Below are positions 52,914-61,341 of a DNA stretch of 64,000 nucleotides, in pieces; the first letter of the stretch is position 1; the number at the start of each line of letters is the position of its first letter. Below the pieces are notes generated by a model. The model had not been told where the DNA came from and did no database searches. It was given only the letters and a program-made list of their open reading frames with translations. A program made the position numbers and the translations under genes. The DNA comes from Ensifer sp. LC163 (lineage in GTDB: Bacteria; Pseudomonadota; Alphaproteobacteria; Rhizobiales; Rhizobiaceae), in assembly GCF_001695855.1 (NCBI RefSeq), contig NZ_MBSS01000013.1, positions 1-64,000 of the forward strand. Reading direction: 5' to 3'.

Positions 52914-53936
52914 GTGGCAAGACTGATGAAGGAATGGACGATCGATACATTCGGCGCACAGAACCTGAAGCTTAACGAGCGGCCCGTTCCGCAGGCGGGG
53001 CCGGGCGAGGTGCTGGTTCGCACGACCGCCGTGTCGCTCAACTTTCGCGACAAGCTGGTGCTGGAAGACGGCATGGGCATGCCGCTCGTCTTCCCCTTCG
53101 TGCCGGGTTCCGACATGGCGGGCGTGGTCGAGGCGGTCGGCAGCGACGTGACGCGTTTCCAGCCTGGCGATCGCGTCATTTCCGTCTTCGACCCCTCCTG
53201 GATCGACGGTCAAAAACCGGGGACTGCCCGCCGGCCAACGTCGTTTGCACTCGGCGGCCTCAACCCGGGTGTCGCTTCCGAATATGTCGCATTCCCTGAG
53301 GACTGGTTCGTGCAGGCGCCAAAGAGCCTCGACGACGGGGAGGCGAGCACGTTGCCCTGCGCCGGTGTGACGGCCTGGTTTGCGCTGGTCGAGAAGGGAC
53401 GCCCGAAGGCGGGTGACCGCGTCGTCGTGCAGGGGACGGGCGGTGTCTCGCTGTTCGGGCTGCAGATCGCCAAGGCGCATGGGGCCGAAGTCATCGTGAC
53501 GTCGGCAAGCCGCGACAAGCTCAAGCGCGCCCTCGAACTCGGCGCCGACCATGGCATCGACCGCGTCAACGAAGACTGGGTGGAGCGTGTTCTTGAGATC
53601 ACCGACGATCACGGCGCCGATCATATCCTGGAGCTCGCCGGTGGCGCCAATCTCGGCCGGTCGTTGCAGGCGGTGGCGGTGCAGGGCCGGATCTCGGTCA
53701 TCGGCGTGCTCGAAGGCGCCGAAATCTCGGCGCCGGTGCCGCCGGTGCTGTTGAAGTCGCCTGTCATTCAGGGCATCGGCGTCGGCCATCGCCGGGCGCT
53801 TGAGGATCTGGTGGCGGCTGTCGATCAAACCGGTCTGAAGCCGGTGGTCGATGCGCGCTACCGGTTCGAGGATTTCCCCGTGGCGCTGGCGCATCTCGAT
53901 CGTGGCGCCTTCGGCAAGGTGGTGGTCGAGGTCTGA
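52914..53936 (+). CDS. MDR-family NAD(P)-dependent alcohol dehydrogenase / quinone reductase
   Basis: A 340-residue medium-chain dehydrogenase. It has SLNFRDKLVLEDGMG, PGSDMAGVVEAVGSDV, the cofactor loop VVVQGTGGVSLFGLQIAKAHGAEV (about 170-193) and LELAGGANLG. The Cys-His zinc ligands of true zinc alcohol dehydrogenases are absent in the N-terminal part, which fits the zinc-free quinone-oxidoreductase branch. GTG 52914 follows AGGA with 6-base spacing; ATG 52899 lacks a ribosome site. Probably controlled by the divergent LysR protein. Confidence 0.86.
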   Translation: MARLMKEWTIDTFGAQNLKLNERPVPQAGPGEVLVRTTAVSLNFRDKLVLEDGMGMPLVFPFVPGSDMAGVVEAVGSDVTRFQPGDRVISVFDPSWIDGQKPGTARRPTSFALGGLNPGVASEYVAFPEDWFVQAPKSLDDGEASTLPCAGVTAWFALVEKGRPKAGDRVVVQGTGGVSLFGLQIAKAHGAEVIVTSASRDKLKRALELGADHGIDRVNEDWVERVLEITDDHGADHILELAGGANLGRSLQAVAVQGRISVIGVLEGAEISAPVPPVLLKSPVIQGIGVGHRRALEDLVAAVDQTGLKPVVDARYRFEDFPVALAHLDRGAFGKVVVEV

Positions 53937-53957
53937 TCGGGCATCATTTCGAACCGC

Positions 53958-53990
53958 CGCCGCCGGACAACAATCCGGCGGCGTCGGTTT
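53958..53990. terminator. Terminator between MDR and preA genes
   Basis: CGCCGCCGGA (53958-53967), loop CAACAA, TCCGGCGGCG (53974-53983), then TCGGTTTT. It serves the + strand gene best; preA converges 3 bases beyond it and may share the stem. Confidence 0.75.
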
Positions 53991-53993
53991 TGG

Positions 53994-55307
53994 TCATTCC
54001 GCGGCCTGGCGGGCCATCGGGTTGTTGGGATGGGTCGTCCAGTTGGCGTAGTTCGGATCGACCGGCTTGCCGGTGCGCTGGTCCATGGCACCTGCCGGCA
54101 GCTCTTCCATGGTGATGCAGTTCTCGACGGGACAGACGCTGACGCAGAGATTGCAGCCGACGCACTCGTCGTCCATCACCTCGAAGTGGCGCACGCCGTT
54201 GACGAACTGGGTGATCGCCTGGTGCGAGGTGTCCTCGCAGGCGATGTGACAGCGGCCGCACTTGATGCAGGAATCCTGATCGATCTTGGCCTTGGCGACG
54301 TAGTTGAGGTTGAGGTACTGCCAGTCGGTGACATTCGGCACGGCGCGGCCGGTGATGTCGTCGAGGTTGCGGTGACCCTTGGCATCCATCCAGTCCGACA
54401 GGCCGGAGATCATTTCCTGGACGATCTTGAAGCCGTAGGTCATCGCCGCGGTGCAGACCTGCACGTTGCCGGCGCCAAGCACCAGGAACTCGGCCGCATC
54501 GCGCCAGGTGGTGATGCCACCGATGCCGGAGATCGGCAGGCCGTAGGTCTCCGGATCGCGGGCAATCTCTGCGACCATGTTGAGCGCGATCGGCTTGACC
54601 GCCGGGCCGCAATAGCCACCATGGGTGCCCTTGCCGCCGACCGTCGGGTTCGGGGCGAAGTTGTCGAGATCGACGGAGACGATCGAATTGATCGTGTTGA
54701 TCAGCGACACGGCGTCGGTGCCGCCCGCTTTGGCTGCGCGCGCCGGCTTACGGATGTCGGTAATGTTGGGCGTCAGCTTGGTGATGACGGGCATGCGCGT
54801 GTACTGCTTGCACCAGCGCACGACCATCTCGATATATTCCGGCACCTGTCCGACGGCAGCACCCATGCCGCGCTCGGACATGCCATGCGGACAGCCGAAG
54901 TTGAGCTCGATGCCGTCGGCGCCGGTTTCTTCCACCAGTGGCAGGATCGACTTCCACGCCTCTTCCTCGCAGGGCACCATGATCGAGGCGATCAGGGCCC
55001 GGTCCGGCCAGTTCATCTTGACCTGCTTCATTTCCCGCAGGTTCACATAAAGATCGCGGTCGGTGATGAGCTCGATGTTGTTGAGACCGAGCAGCCGGCG
55101 GTCGGCGCCCCAGATCGCGCCGTAGCGCGGCCCGTTGACGTTGACGACAGGCGGCCCTTCCTCGCCGAGCGTCTTCCAGACGACGCCGCCCCAGCCCGCC
55201 TTGAAGGCACGCTCGACGTTATAGGCCTTGTCCGTGGGCGGCGCGGACGCCAGCCAGAACGGGTTCGGGGATTTGATGCCGACAAAATTGTTGCGAAGAT
55301 CAGCCAT
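53994..55307 (-). CDS. preA: NAD-dependent dihydropyrimidine dehydrogenase subunit PreA
   Basis: A 437-residue flavo-iron-sulfur subunit. Residues 1 to about 310 form a dihydroorotate-dehydrogenase-like barrel with FMN (FGCPHGMSERGMGAAVGQ, KLTPNITDI, GIGGITTW). The C-terminal part has two 4Fe-4S motifs, CIKCGRCHIACE and CVGCNLCVSVCP. With PreT it interconverts uracil and dihydrouracil using NAD(H). The position aligned in memory with the catalytic Cys of mammalian DPD (ACGQ) is Val here (AVGQ). It is 20 bases downstream of preT. Confidence 0.95.
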   Translation of the reverse strand: MADLRNNFVGIKSPNPFWLASAPPTDKAYNVERAFKAGWGGVVWKTLGEEGPPVVNVNGPRYGAIWGADRRLLGLNNIELITDRDLYVNLREMKQVKMNWPDRALIASIMVPCEEEAWKSILPLVEETGADGIELNFGCPHGMSERGMGAAVGQVPEYIEMVVRWCKQYTRMPVITKLTPNITDIRKPARAAKAGGTDAVSLINTINSIVSVDLDNFAPNPTVGGKGTHGGYCGPAVKPIALNMVAEIARDPETYGLPISGIGGITTWRDAAEFLVLGAGNVQVCTAAMTYGFKIVQEMISGLSDWMDAKGHRNLDDITGRAVPNVTDWQYLNLNYVAKAKIDQDSCIKCGRCHIACEDTSHQAITQFVNGVRHFEVMDDECVGCNLCVSVCPVENCITMEELPAGAMDQRTGKPVDPNYANWTTHPNNPMARQAAE

Positions 55308-55327
55308 TGTTCCGTCCTCCCGATCCG

Positions 55328-56689
55328 TTATGCAACGGCACTCGCGCGCGGCATGGCCGCGGCGAAAGCCCGGTTGATCGCTTCTGCGGCATCGCGACCC
55401 ATGGCGACGGCGGAAACCGTCAGGTCCTCGCCGCCCAGCACGCAGTCGCCGCCGGCCCAGACATTGGCAGCTGAGGTCTTGCCTTCGGCATCGGTGACGA
55501 TGCGGCCGGCTTCGAACGCAAGCGATCCGAGGCCGGACGCCTCGAAGGTCTGACCGATCGCCTTGAAGATCTGGTCGGCGGCAATGATACCCGTTTCCCC
55601 CGTCGTGGTCAGCTTTTCATCTACGAGCGTGGTGTATTCGAGCTCGATGCCGGCGACCTTGCCGTCCTTGAGCGCGATGCGCTTGGGCTGCAGCCAATGG
55701 CGGATGGTTACGCCCTTGGACGTCGCCAGATCCTGCTCGAATTCGGAAGCGTTCATGTGCTCCTTGCCGCGGCGGTAACAGATCGTCACTTCCTCGGCGC
55801 CGAGCAGCTTGGCCTGGACGGCGGCGTCGATGGCGGTCATGCCGCCGCCGAGAACGACGACCCGGCGACCGACGGGAATGTCGGCCTTGGTCTTCGACTG
55901 GCGAAGGGCGGCGATGAAGTCGACGGCGTCGTCGAGCCCTTCCGCGTTTTCGCCTTCGATGCGCAGCGCGTTGACGCCGGCAAGGCCGAGGCCGAGGAAC
56001 ACGGCGTCATATTGCTCGGTCAGATCGCCAAGCGAGAAGTCGCGGCCGAGCGCCTGGCCGTGGCGGACTTCGATGCCGCCGATCGACAGCACGTAGTCGA
56101 CTTCGCTCTGCGCGAAATCATCGACGGATTTGTAGGCGGCGATGCCGTATTCGTTGAGGCCGCCGGATTTCTCGCGGGCGTCGTAGATCACGACTTCGTG
56201 GCCCTTGACCGCGAGACGGTGGGCGCAGGCAAGCCCGGCCGGGCCGGCGCCGACGACGGCGACCCTCCGGCCGGAGGTCGCAGCGCGGGTGTAGAACTGC
56301 TTGTTCTCCTTCATCGCGATGTCGGTCGCGTAGCGCTGCAGGCGGCCGATCTCGACCGGACGCTCCTCGGCCGTGTTGCGCACGCAGGCCTGTTCGCAGA
56401 GCGTTTCGGTGGGACAGACGCGGGCGCACATGCCGCCCAGAATGTTCTGGTCGAAGATCGTCTTGGCCGAGCCGATCGGGTTGCCCGTCGATATCTGCCG
56501 AATGAACAGCGGGATATCGATGGAAGTGGGACAGGCCGTCATGCAGGGTGCATCATGACAGAAGTAACAGCGGTCGGATGCGACCAATGCCTCGTGCCTG
56601 TCGAGGGCTGGATGGAGGTCGGAGAAATTGGTTTCGTAGTCCGCGAGCGGCAGGCGGCCGCCGAGTATCCCAGATTGCGTCGTTCCCAT
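55328..56689 (-). CDS. preT: NAD-dependent dihydropyrimidine dehydrogenase subunit PreT
   Basis: A 453-residue partner of PreA. N-terminal Cys-rich segment CYFCHDAPCMTACPTSIDIPLFI and MCARVCPTETLCEQAC bind Fe-S clusters. VVGAGPAGLACAHRLA (about 147-162) binds FAD and VVVLGGGMTAIDAAVQAKLLG binds NAD(P). GGDCVLGGEDLTVSAVAMGRDAAEAI is the usual end. It passes electrons from NADH to the PreA flavin. First gene of preTA, with a RutR-like palindrome 54-69 bases upstream. Confidence 0.94.
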   Translation of the reverse strand: MGTTQSGILGGRLPLADYETNFSDLHPALDRHEALVASDRCYFCHDAPCMTACPTSIDIPLFIRQISTGNPIGSAKTIFDQNILGGMCARVCPTETLCEQACVRNTAEERPVEIGRLQRYATDIAMKENKQFYTRAATSGRRVAVVGAGPAGLACAHRLAVKGHEVVIYDAREKSGGLNEYGIAAYKSVDDFAQSEVDYVLSIGGIEVRHGQALGRDFSLGDLTEQYDAVFLGLGLAGVNALRIEGENAEGLDDAVDFIAALRQSKTKADIPVGRRVVVLGGGMTAIDAAVQAKLLGAEEVTICYRRGKEHMNASEFEQDLATSKGVTIRHWLQPKRIALKDGKVAGIELEYTTLVDEKLTTTGETGIIAADQIFKAIGQTFEASGLGSLAFEAGRIVTDAEGKTSAANVWAGGDCVLGGEDLTVSAVAMGRDAAEAINRAFAAAMPRASAVA

Positions 56690-56742
56690 TTTTGGCTCCC
56701 AATGTTTTCTCAGGATGATGGAACGGTAACACGCTTTATTTT

Positions 56743-56758
56743 TTTATCAAACGGTAAA
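56743..56758. promoter_or_regulatory. RutR-like operator upstream of preTA
   Basis: On the minus strand TTTACCGTTTGATAAA, 10 of 14 to the RutR consensus and, more tellingly, alike the site at 47862 in the pattern TT-x-ACCG-x-TTG-x-TAAA. It lies 54-69 bases before the preT ATG. A loose extra half-site ACGGTAA is at 56723. Confidence 0.5.
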
Positions 56759-56874
56759 AGTTTGGCGTCGAAATAACCGGAAAGCCTTGCGATCCCGGAC
56801 TTTGCGGCAGACCTGCCAAGCCATTGTTCTTGGGTGCTGTTTGACAGGGCAGGGCAAATAGTGGCAGCAAATTG

Positions 56875-56922
56875 GAGCGGGATGAGGAAAAGTGTGTGCG
56901 GTTTTCTGCCCGCATCCCGCTC
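56875..56922 (+). repeat. Rhizobial palindromic repeat (GAGCGGGATG type)
   Basis: GAGCGGGATG (56875-56884) and CATCCCGCTC (56913-56922) are perfect inverted arms around AGGAAAAGTGTGTGCGGTTT plus TCTGCCCG, with an inner GAAAA/TTTTC pair. The centre resembles the GGAAAAGTG-GCGG-TTTCCG core at 33803-33890. I know this motif as very common between rhizobial genes. Confidence 0.6.
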
Positions 56923-56936
56923 TAGCTTTAAGGGAA

Positions 56937-56985
56937 GCGATTGCGATGTTTTTGGGCTGATTCGACCCAAAAACATCGCAATCGC
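56937..56985. repeat. 20-bp perfect inverted repeat upstream of smoC
   Basis: GCGATTGCGATGTTTTTGGG (56937-56956), loop CTGATTCGA, CCCAAAAACATCGCAATCGC (56966-56985). It ends 20 bases before the smoC ATG. It could be an operator, an mRNA leader hairpin or a small repeat; the inner T-run/A-run makes it weak as a terminator. Confidence 0.7.
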
Positions 56986-57005
56986 GGGGGGAATGGAGAA
57001 TAGGC

Positions 57006-57959
57006 ATGGCGCGCAGGGCTGAGGCGAACAACAGGCTGGACGATGCTGCCCGCGCGGGTTGGCTCTACTATGTCGCCGGCCGCACCCAGGACGAGATCGC
57101 CACGGTCATGGGCATCTCGCGCCAATCGGCGCAACGGCTCGTTTCACTTGCCATGGCCGAACGCCTGATCAAGGTCCGGCTCGACCACCCGATCGCCGCA
57201 TGTCTGGAGGCCGCCGAAAGGCTTCGCGAGAAATACGACCTGAAGCATGTCGACGTTGTCCCGAGCGATCCCGGATCGAGTTCGACCACGGTCGGTATCG
57301 CCGAGGCCGGCGCGGCCGAGATCGAGCGCTGGCTCAAGTCACCGGAGCCCCAGGTGCTGGCGATCGGCACAGGCCGCACCCTGAAGGCAGCGATCGACCA
57401 GCTGCCGGCGATGGAATGTCCGCAGCACCGCATCGTCTCCTTGACCGGCAATATCAGGCTCGACGGCTCGGCCGCCTATTACAACGTCATCTTCAGCATG
57501 GCCGATGCGGTCAAGGCACGGCATTTTCCGATGCCGCTGCCGGTGCTTGCCTCGTCGCCGGAAGAACGCGCGGTGCTGCACAGCCAGAGCCTCGTTCAGG
57601 TGGCGCTGAAGCTCGGGGCGCAGGCCAATGTCGCCTTCGTGGGCGTCGGCGAGCTCGGCCCCGAGGCGCCGCTTTGCCAGGATGGATTTCTGTCACAGGA
57701 CGAAATGGGGGAACTGACGAGGTCCGGCGCCGCCGGGGAAATCTGCGGCTGGATGTTCGACCACGACGGCGCATTGCTGGCCGGCAGCTTCAACGACCGC
57801 GTCGCCTCGGTTCCGCTACCCTCTCGCGACAATGCGTCGGTGATCGGTTTCGCCAAGGGACGGCGCAAATACGAGGCGCTGAGGGCCGCGCTCAAGGGGC
57901 GGATCATCAACGGCATTATCACCGACGAGGCGACCGCCGCCTATCTGCTCAACGCCTGA
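57006..57959 (+). CDS. smoC: SorC/DeoR-type sugar-binding transcriptional regulator (SmoC)
   Basis: A 317-residue regulator with N-terminal helix-turn-helix AGRTQDEIATVMGISRQSAQRLVSLAMAERLI (about 23-54) and a sugar-phosphate-binding SorC domain (about 60-315) with AIGTGRTLKAAIDQLP, SLTGNIRLDGSA and GFAKGRRKYEALRAALKGRI. Its place before the sorbitol/mannitol transporter genes matches smoC of rhizobia. It is separated from smoE by a terminator and a promoter/operator, so it is its own unit. Confidence 0.9.
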   Translation: MARRAEANNRLDDAARAGWLYYVAGRTQDEIATVMGISRQSAQRLVSLAMAERLIKVRLDHPIAACLEAAERLREKYDLKHVDVVPSDPGSSSTTVGIAEAGAAEIERWLKSPEPQVLAIGTGRTLKAAIDQLPAMECPQHRIVSLTGNIRLDGSAAYYNVIFSMADAVKARHFPMPLPVLASSPEERAVLHSQSLVQVALKLGAQANVAFVGVGELGPEAPLCQDGFLSQDEMGELTRSGAAGEICGWMFDHDGALLAGSFNDRVASVPLPSRDNASVIGFAKGRRKYEALRAALKGRIINGIITDEATAAYLLNA

Positions 57960-57982
57960 TCGCAGCGATTAAGCTTGGGAAG

Positions 57983-58005
57983 GGCCGGCCATGCGCCGGC
58001 CTTTT
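57983..58005 (+). terminator. Terminator of smoC
   Basis: GGCCGGC (57983-57989), loop CATGC, GCCGGCC (57995-58001), then TTTT, 24 bases after the smoC stop. Confidence 0.78.
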
Positions 58006-58093
58006 GGCGTTCATATGGCCACTTGCTGATAAAAAATCGACAATCAAAACAGCTTCGTAACGTCTCTGGTTGCAGCGCAGCAACGAAAGCGGA

Positions 58094-58122
58094 TTGACAT
58101 TCTTTCGCGATAGGTGAGTAAT
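58094..58122 (+). promoter_or_regulatory. Predicted sigma-70 promoter of smoEFGK-smoS-mtlK
   Basis: TTGACA (58094-58099, perfect -35), 17-base spacer, AGTAAT (58117-58122, -10). The start point would be near 58129-58130, on the first arm of the operator palindrome, with a leader of about 40 bases to the smoE ATG. Confidence 0.6.
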
Positions 58123-58128
58123 TGCCCA

Positions 58129-58147
58129 TGAGCAAGGCAAATGCTCA
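58129..58147. promoter_or_regulatory. Operator palindrome at the smoE start site
   Basis: TGAGCA-AGGCAAA-TGCTCA, a perfect 6-bp inverted repeat overlapping the predicted transcription start. The position fits repression by SmoC in the absence of polyol. The binding protein is inferred from adjacency. Confidence 0.55.
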
Positions 58148-58168
58148 ATTTCTTCTGGGAGGAAGTCG

Positions 58169-59479
58169 ATGAATTTGAGAACTTTCCTGCTGGGCACATG
58201 CTCGGCAGTCGCTCTGGCAGGTCTGGCCCAAGCAGAAACGCTGACCATTGCGACCGTGAACAACGGCGACATGATCCGGATGCAGAAGCTGACGGATGCT
58301 TTTACGTCCAAGAATCCGGACATCCAGCTCGAGTGGGTAACGCTCGAGGAAAACGTGCTGCGCCAGCGCGTGACGACGGATATCGCCACCAAAGGCGGCC
58401 AGTACGACATCATGACCATCGGCACCTATGAAGTGCCGATCTGGGCCAAGCAGGGCTGGCTGTTGCCGCTCGACAATCTCGGCGCCGACTATGATGTCGA
58501 CGACCTGCTGCCGGCGATCCGCTCGGGCCTCACCATCGACGACAAGCTTTATGCCGCACCATTCTACGGCGAAAGCTCGATGGTGATGTACCGCAAGGAC
58601 CTGTTTGAGAAGGCGGGGCTCACCATGCCCGACGCGCCGACCTGGGACTTCATCGCCGACGCGGCGCGCAAGATCACCGACAAGGGCAACGAAGTCTACG
58701 GCATCTGCCTGCGCGGCAAGGCGGGCTGGGGCGAGAACATGGCCTTCCTGACCGCAACCGCGAACGCCTTCGGCGCCCGCTGGTTCGACGAGAACTGGAA
58801 GCCGCAGTTCGACCAGCCGGAATGGAAGAATGCGCTCGACTTCTACGTCAAGCTGATGAACGACGCCGGACCGCCCGGCGCATCCTCGAACGGCTTCAAC
58901 GAAAACCTGTCGCTGTTCCAGACCGGCAAGTGCGGCATGTGGATCGACGCAACGGTTGCGGCCTCGTTCGTCACCAACCCGAAGGAATCAACGGTCGCCG
59001 ACAAGGTGGGCTTCGCGCTTGCACCCGATACCGGCCTAGGCAAACGCGGTAACTGGCTCTGGGCCTGGAACCTCGCCATCCCCGCCGGTTCGCAGAAGGT
59101 GGCCGCGGCCGAGAAGTTCATCGCCTGGGCAACCGGCAAGGACTATCTGACGCTCGTTGCCGACAAGGAAGGCTGGGCCAACGTTCCTCCGGGCACGCGC
59201 ACCTCGCTCTACGCGAACCCTGAGTACCAGAAGGCGGCGCCATTCGCGAAGATGACGCTCGACTCGATCAACGCTGCCGACCCGAAGAACCCGGCCGTCA
59301 AGCCGGTACCCTATGTCGGCGTGCAGTTCGTGGCGATCCCGGAATTCCAGGGTCTCGGCACGGCCGTCGGGCAGCAGTTCTCGGCGGCGCTTGCCGGCCA
59401 GATGAGCGTCGACGAGGCGCTTGCCAGCGCCCAGAAGCTGACCGAGCGCGAAATGACCAAGGCCGGTTACATCAAATAG
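58169..59479 (+). CDS. smoE: Sorbitol/mannitol ABC transporter substrate-binding protein
   Basis: A 436-residue periplasmic family-1 solute-binding protein. Signal peptide MNLRTFLLGTCSAVALAGLA is cut after AQA (about residue 22). Mature ETLTIATVNNGDMIRMQKLT, APFYGESSMVMYRKDLFEKAGL, FQTGKCGMWIDATVAA and GNWLWAWNLAIPAGSQK are typical of polyol-binding SmoE. GGGAGGAAG precedes the ATG. A stable hairpin follows, separating it from the permease genes, as expected for a subunit made in excess. Confidence 0.94.
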   Translation: MNLRTFLLGTCSAVALAGLAQAETLTIATVNNGDMIRMQKLTDAFTSKNPDIQLEWVTLEENVLRQRVTTDIATKGGQYDIMTIGTYEVPIWAKQGWLLPLDNLGADYDVDDLLPAIRSGLTIDDKLYAAPFYGESSMVMYRKDLFEKAGLTMPDAPTWDFIADAARKITDKGNEVYGICLRGKAGWGENMAFLTATANAFGARWFDENWKPQFDQPEWKNALDFYVKLMNDAGPPGASSNGFNENLSLFQTGKCGMWIDATVAASFVTNPKESTVADKVGFALAPDTGLGKRGNWLWAWNLAIPAGSQKVAAAEKFIAWATGKDYLTLVADKEGWANVPPGTRTSLYANPEYQKAAPFAKMTLDSINAADPKNPAVKPVPYVGVQFVAIPEFQGLGTAVGQQFSAALAGQMSVDEALASAQKLTEREMTKAGYIK

Positions 59480-59494
59480 CGCTCCCAAGGGCCC

Positions 59495-59524
59495 GGGGTG
59501 CCGGCCGCAAATGGCTGGCGCCCC
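59495..59524 (+). other. Intercistronic hairpin between smoE and smoF
   Basis: GGGGTGCCGGCC (59495-59506), loop GCAAAT, GGCTGGCGCCCC (59513-59524): 12 pairs including two wobbles, no T run. It probably stabilises the smoE message and lowers downstream expression. Confidence 0.6.
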
Positions 59525-59621
59525 GGTAATTCCCGGAGGTAGCCAAGGGGCTCGCGCGCACGAACGCGCCGACCCAACCCGATCTCGAAACAGCATTGAA
59601 TTCCGTCATTTGGGGGACGCC

Positions 59622-60494
59622 ATGGCGACCTTGCACACCCGCTCCGCCGCGCGTCTGATGATCGCGCCCTCGGTGCTTCTGCTTCTGGCCTGGATGATCG
59701 TTCCGCTGGCCATGACAATCTATTTCTCGTTCCTGCGCTACAACCTTTTGATGCCGGGGATGGAAGAGTTCGCGGGCTTTTCGAACTACAGTTACTTCCT
59801 CACCGACCCCGCTTTCTTCCAGGCGATCTTCAACACGCTCGCCATCGTGCTCGGCGTGCTCTTTATCACCGTCGTCGGCGGCATCGCGCTGGCGCTTCTT
59901 CTGGACCAGCCGATGTTCGGGCAGGGGATCGTGCGCATCCTGGTGATCGCGCCGTTCCTGATCATGCCGACGGTCGCCGCGCTGGTGTGGAAGAACATGT
60001 TCATGAACCCGGTCAACGGGCTGTTTGCCTGGGTGGCCAAGCTCTTCGGGCTGCAGCCCTTCGACTTTCTCGCCAATGCACCCTTGATGTCGGTGATCCT
60101 CATCGTCGCCTGGCAATGGCTGCCCTTTGCGACGCTGATCCTTTTGACGGCGCTGCAATCGCTCGATGAGGAGCAGAAGGAAGCAGCCCAGATGGACGGC
60201 GCCAGCGCCTGGAGCCGCTTCATCTATCTGACCCTGCCGCATCTCTCCCGCGCGATCACGGTCGTCATCCTCATTCAGACGATCTTCCTGCTCTCGGTCT
60301 TTGCGGAAATCCTGGTGACGACCAATGGCGGGCCGGGCACGCAGAGCACCAACCTGACCTTCCTCGTCTATGCGCAGGCGCTCCTGCAGTTCGACGTGGG
60401 CGGCGCGTCCGCTGGGGGCATCATCGCAGTCATCCTCGCCAACATCGTCGCATTCTTCCTGATGCGCATGATCGGCAAGACGCTGGAGGCTTGA
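59622..60494 (+). CDS. smoF: Sorbitol/mannitol ABC transporter permease SmoF
   Basis: A 290-residue MalF-type permease with six hydrophobic segments and the EAA coupling loop EEQKEAAQMDGASAWSRFIYLTLPHL. The early APSVLLLLAWMIVPLAMTIYFSF helix is typical. ATG 59622 lies 4 bases after GGGGGA; an in-frame start at 59511 would add 37 residues from the hairpin region. smoG follows 5 bases after the stop. Confidence 0.93.
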   Translation: MATLHTRSAARLMIAPSVLLLLAWMIVPLAMTIYFSFLRYNLLMPGMEEFAGFSNYSYFLTDPAFFQAIFNTLAIVLGVLFITVVGGIALALLLDQPMFGQGIVRILVIAPFLIMPTVAALVWKNMFMNPVNGLFAWVAKLFGLQPFDFLANAPLMSVILIVAWQWLPFATLILLTALQSLDEEQKEAAQMDGASAWSRFIYLTLPHLSRAITVVILIQTIFLLSVFAEILVTTNGGPGTQSTNLTFLVYAQALLQFDVGGASAGGIIAVILANIVAFFLMRMIGKTLEA

Positions 60495-60499
60495 GAACC

Positions 60500-61330
60500 A
60501 TGGCACGCAATGTCTCCACCCAACGCAAACTGGTCATCACCGTCGTCGCCTGGACGATCGGGATCCTGATCTTCTTTCCGATCCTCTGGACGTTCCTGAC
60601 GAGCTTCAAGACCGAGGCCGAGGCGATTGCCTCGCCGCCGTCCTTGCTCTTCTTCGAGTGGACGACGGAGAACTACTTCGAAGTGCAGAGCCGCTCGAAC
60701 TACTTCCGCCACTTCATGAACTCGGTCGTCGTCTCCTTCGGCTCGACGCTGATCGGCCTCGTCATCGCCATTCCGTCCGCCTGGGCGATGGCGTTCTCGC
60801 CGACCAAGCGCACCAAGGACGTGCTGATGTGGATGCTCTCCACCAAGATGATGCCATCGGTCGGCGTACTGGTGCCGATGTACCTGTTGTTCCGCAACAC
60901 CGGGCTGCTTGATACCCGCACCGGGCTGGTGATCGTGCTGACGCTGATCAATCTGCCGATCATCATCTGGATGCTCTACACCTACTTCAAGGAGATCCCC
61001 GGCGAGATCCTCGAGGCGGCACGCATGGACGGCGCCTCGCTCGCCAAGGAGATCATCTATGTGCTGACGCCGATGGCGATCCCCGGCATCGCCTCGACGC
61101 TTTTGCTCAACATCATCCTCGCCTGGAACGAGGCGTTCTGGACGCTGAACCTCAGCGCCGCGAAAGCGGCGCCGCTGACGGCCTTCATCGCCTCCTATTC
61201 GAGCCCCGAAGGCCTGTTCTACGCCAAGCTTTCGGCGGCCTCGACCATGGCCATCGCCCCCATCCTCATACTCGGCTGGTTCTCGCAGAAGCAGCTCGTG
61301 CGCGGCCTCACCTTCGGCGCGGTCAAATAA
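60500..61330 (+). CDS. smoG: Sorbitol/mannitol ABC transporter permease SmoG
   Basis: A 276-residue MalG-type permease. The EAA loop is [30 protein letters not shown], with [20 protein letters not shown] as a typical early helix and [21 protein letters not shown] as the conserved C-terminus. GGAGG at 60485-60489 is 10 bases before ATG 60500, and a TTG at 60491 is too close to it. Confidence 0.93.
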   Translation: MARNVSTQRKLVITVVAWTIGILIFFPILWTFLTSFKTEAEAIASPPSLLFFEWTTENYFEVQSRSNYFRHFMNSVVVSFGSTLIGLVIAIPSAWAMAFSPTKRTKDVLMWMLSTKMMPSVGVLVPMYLLFRNTGLLDTRTGLVIVLTLINLPIIIWMLYTYFKEIPGEILEAARMDGASLAKEIIYVLTPMAIPGIASTLLLNIILAWNEAFWTLNLSAAKAAPLTAFIASYSSPEGLFYAKLSAASTMAIAPILILGWFSQKQLVRGLTFGAVK

Positions 61331-61341
61331 GGGATACGACA

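Larger units (their letters stand above)
56690..57005. other. Divergent intergenic region preT / smoC
   Basis: No gene. It contains a RutR-like palindrome (56743-56758) near preT, a rhizobial repeat (56875-56922) and a 20-bp perfect inverted repeat (56937-56985) near smoC. The smoC ribosome site GGGGGGAATGGAG lies at 56986-56998. Confidence 0.7.
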
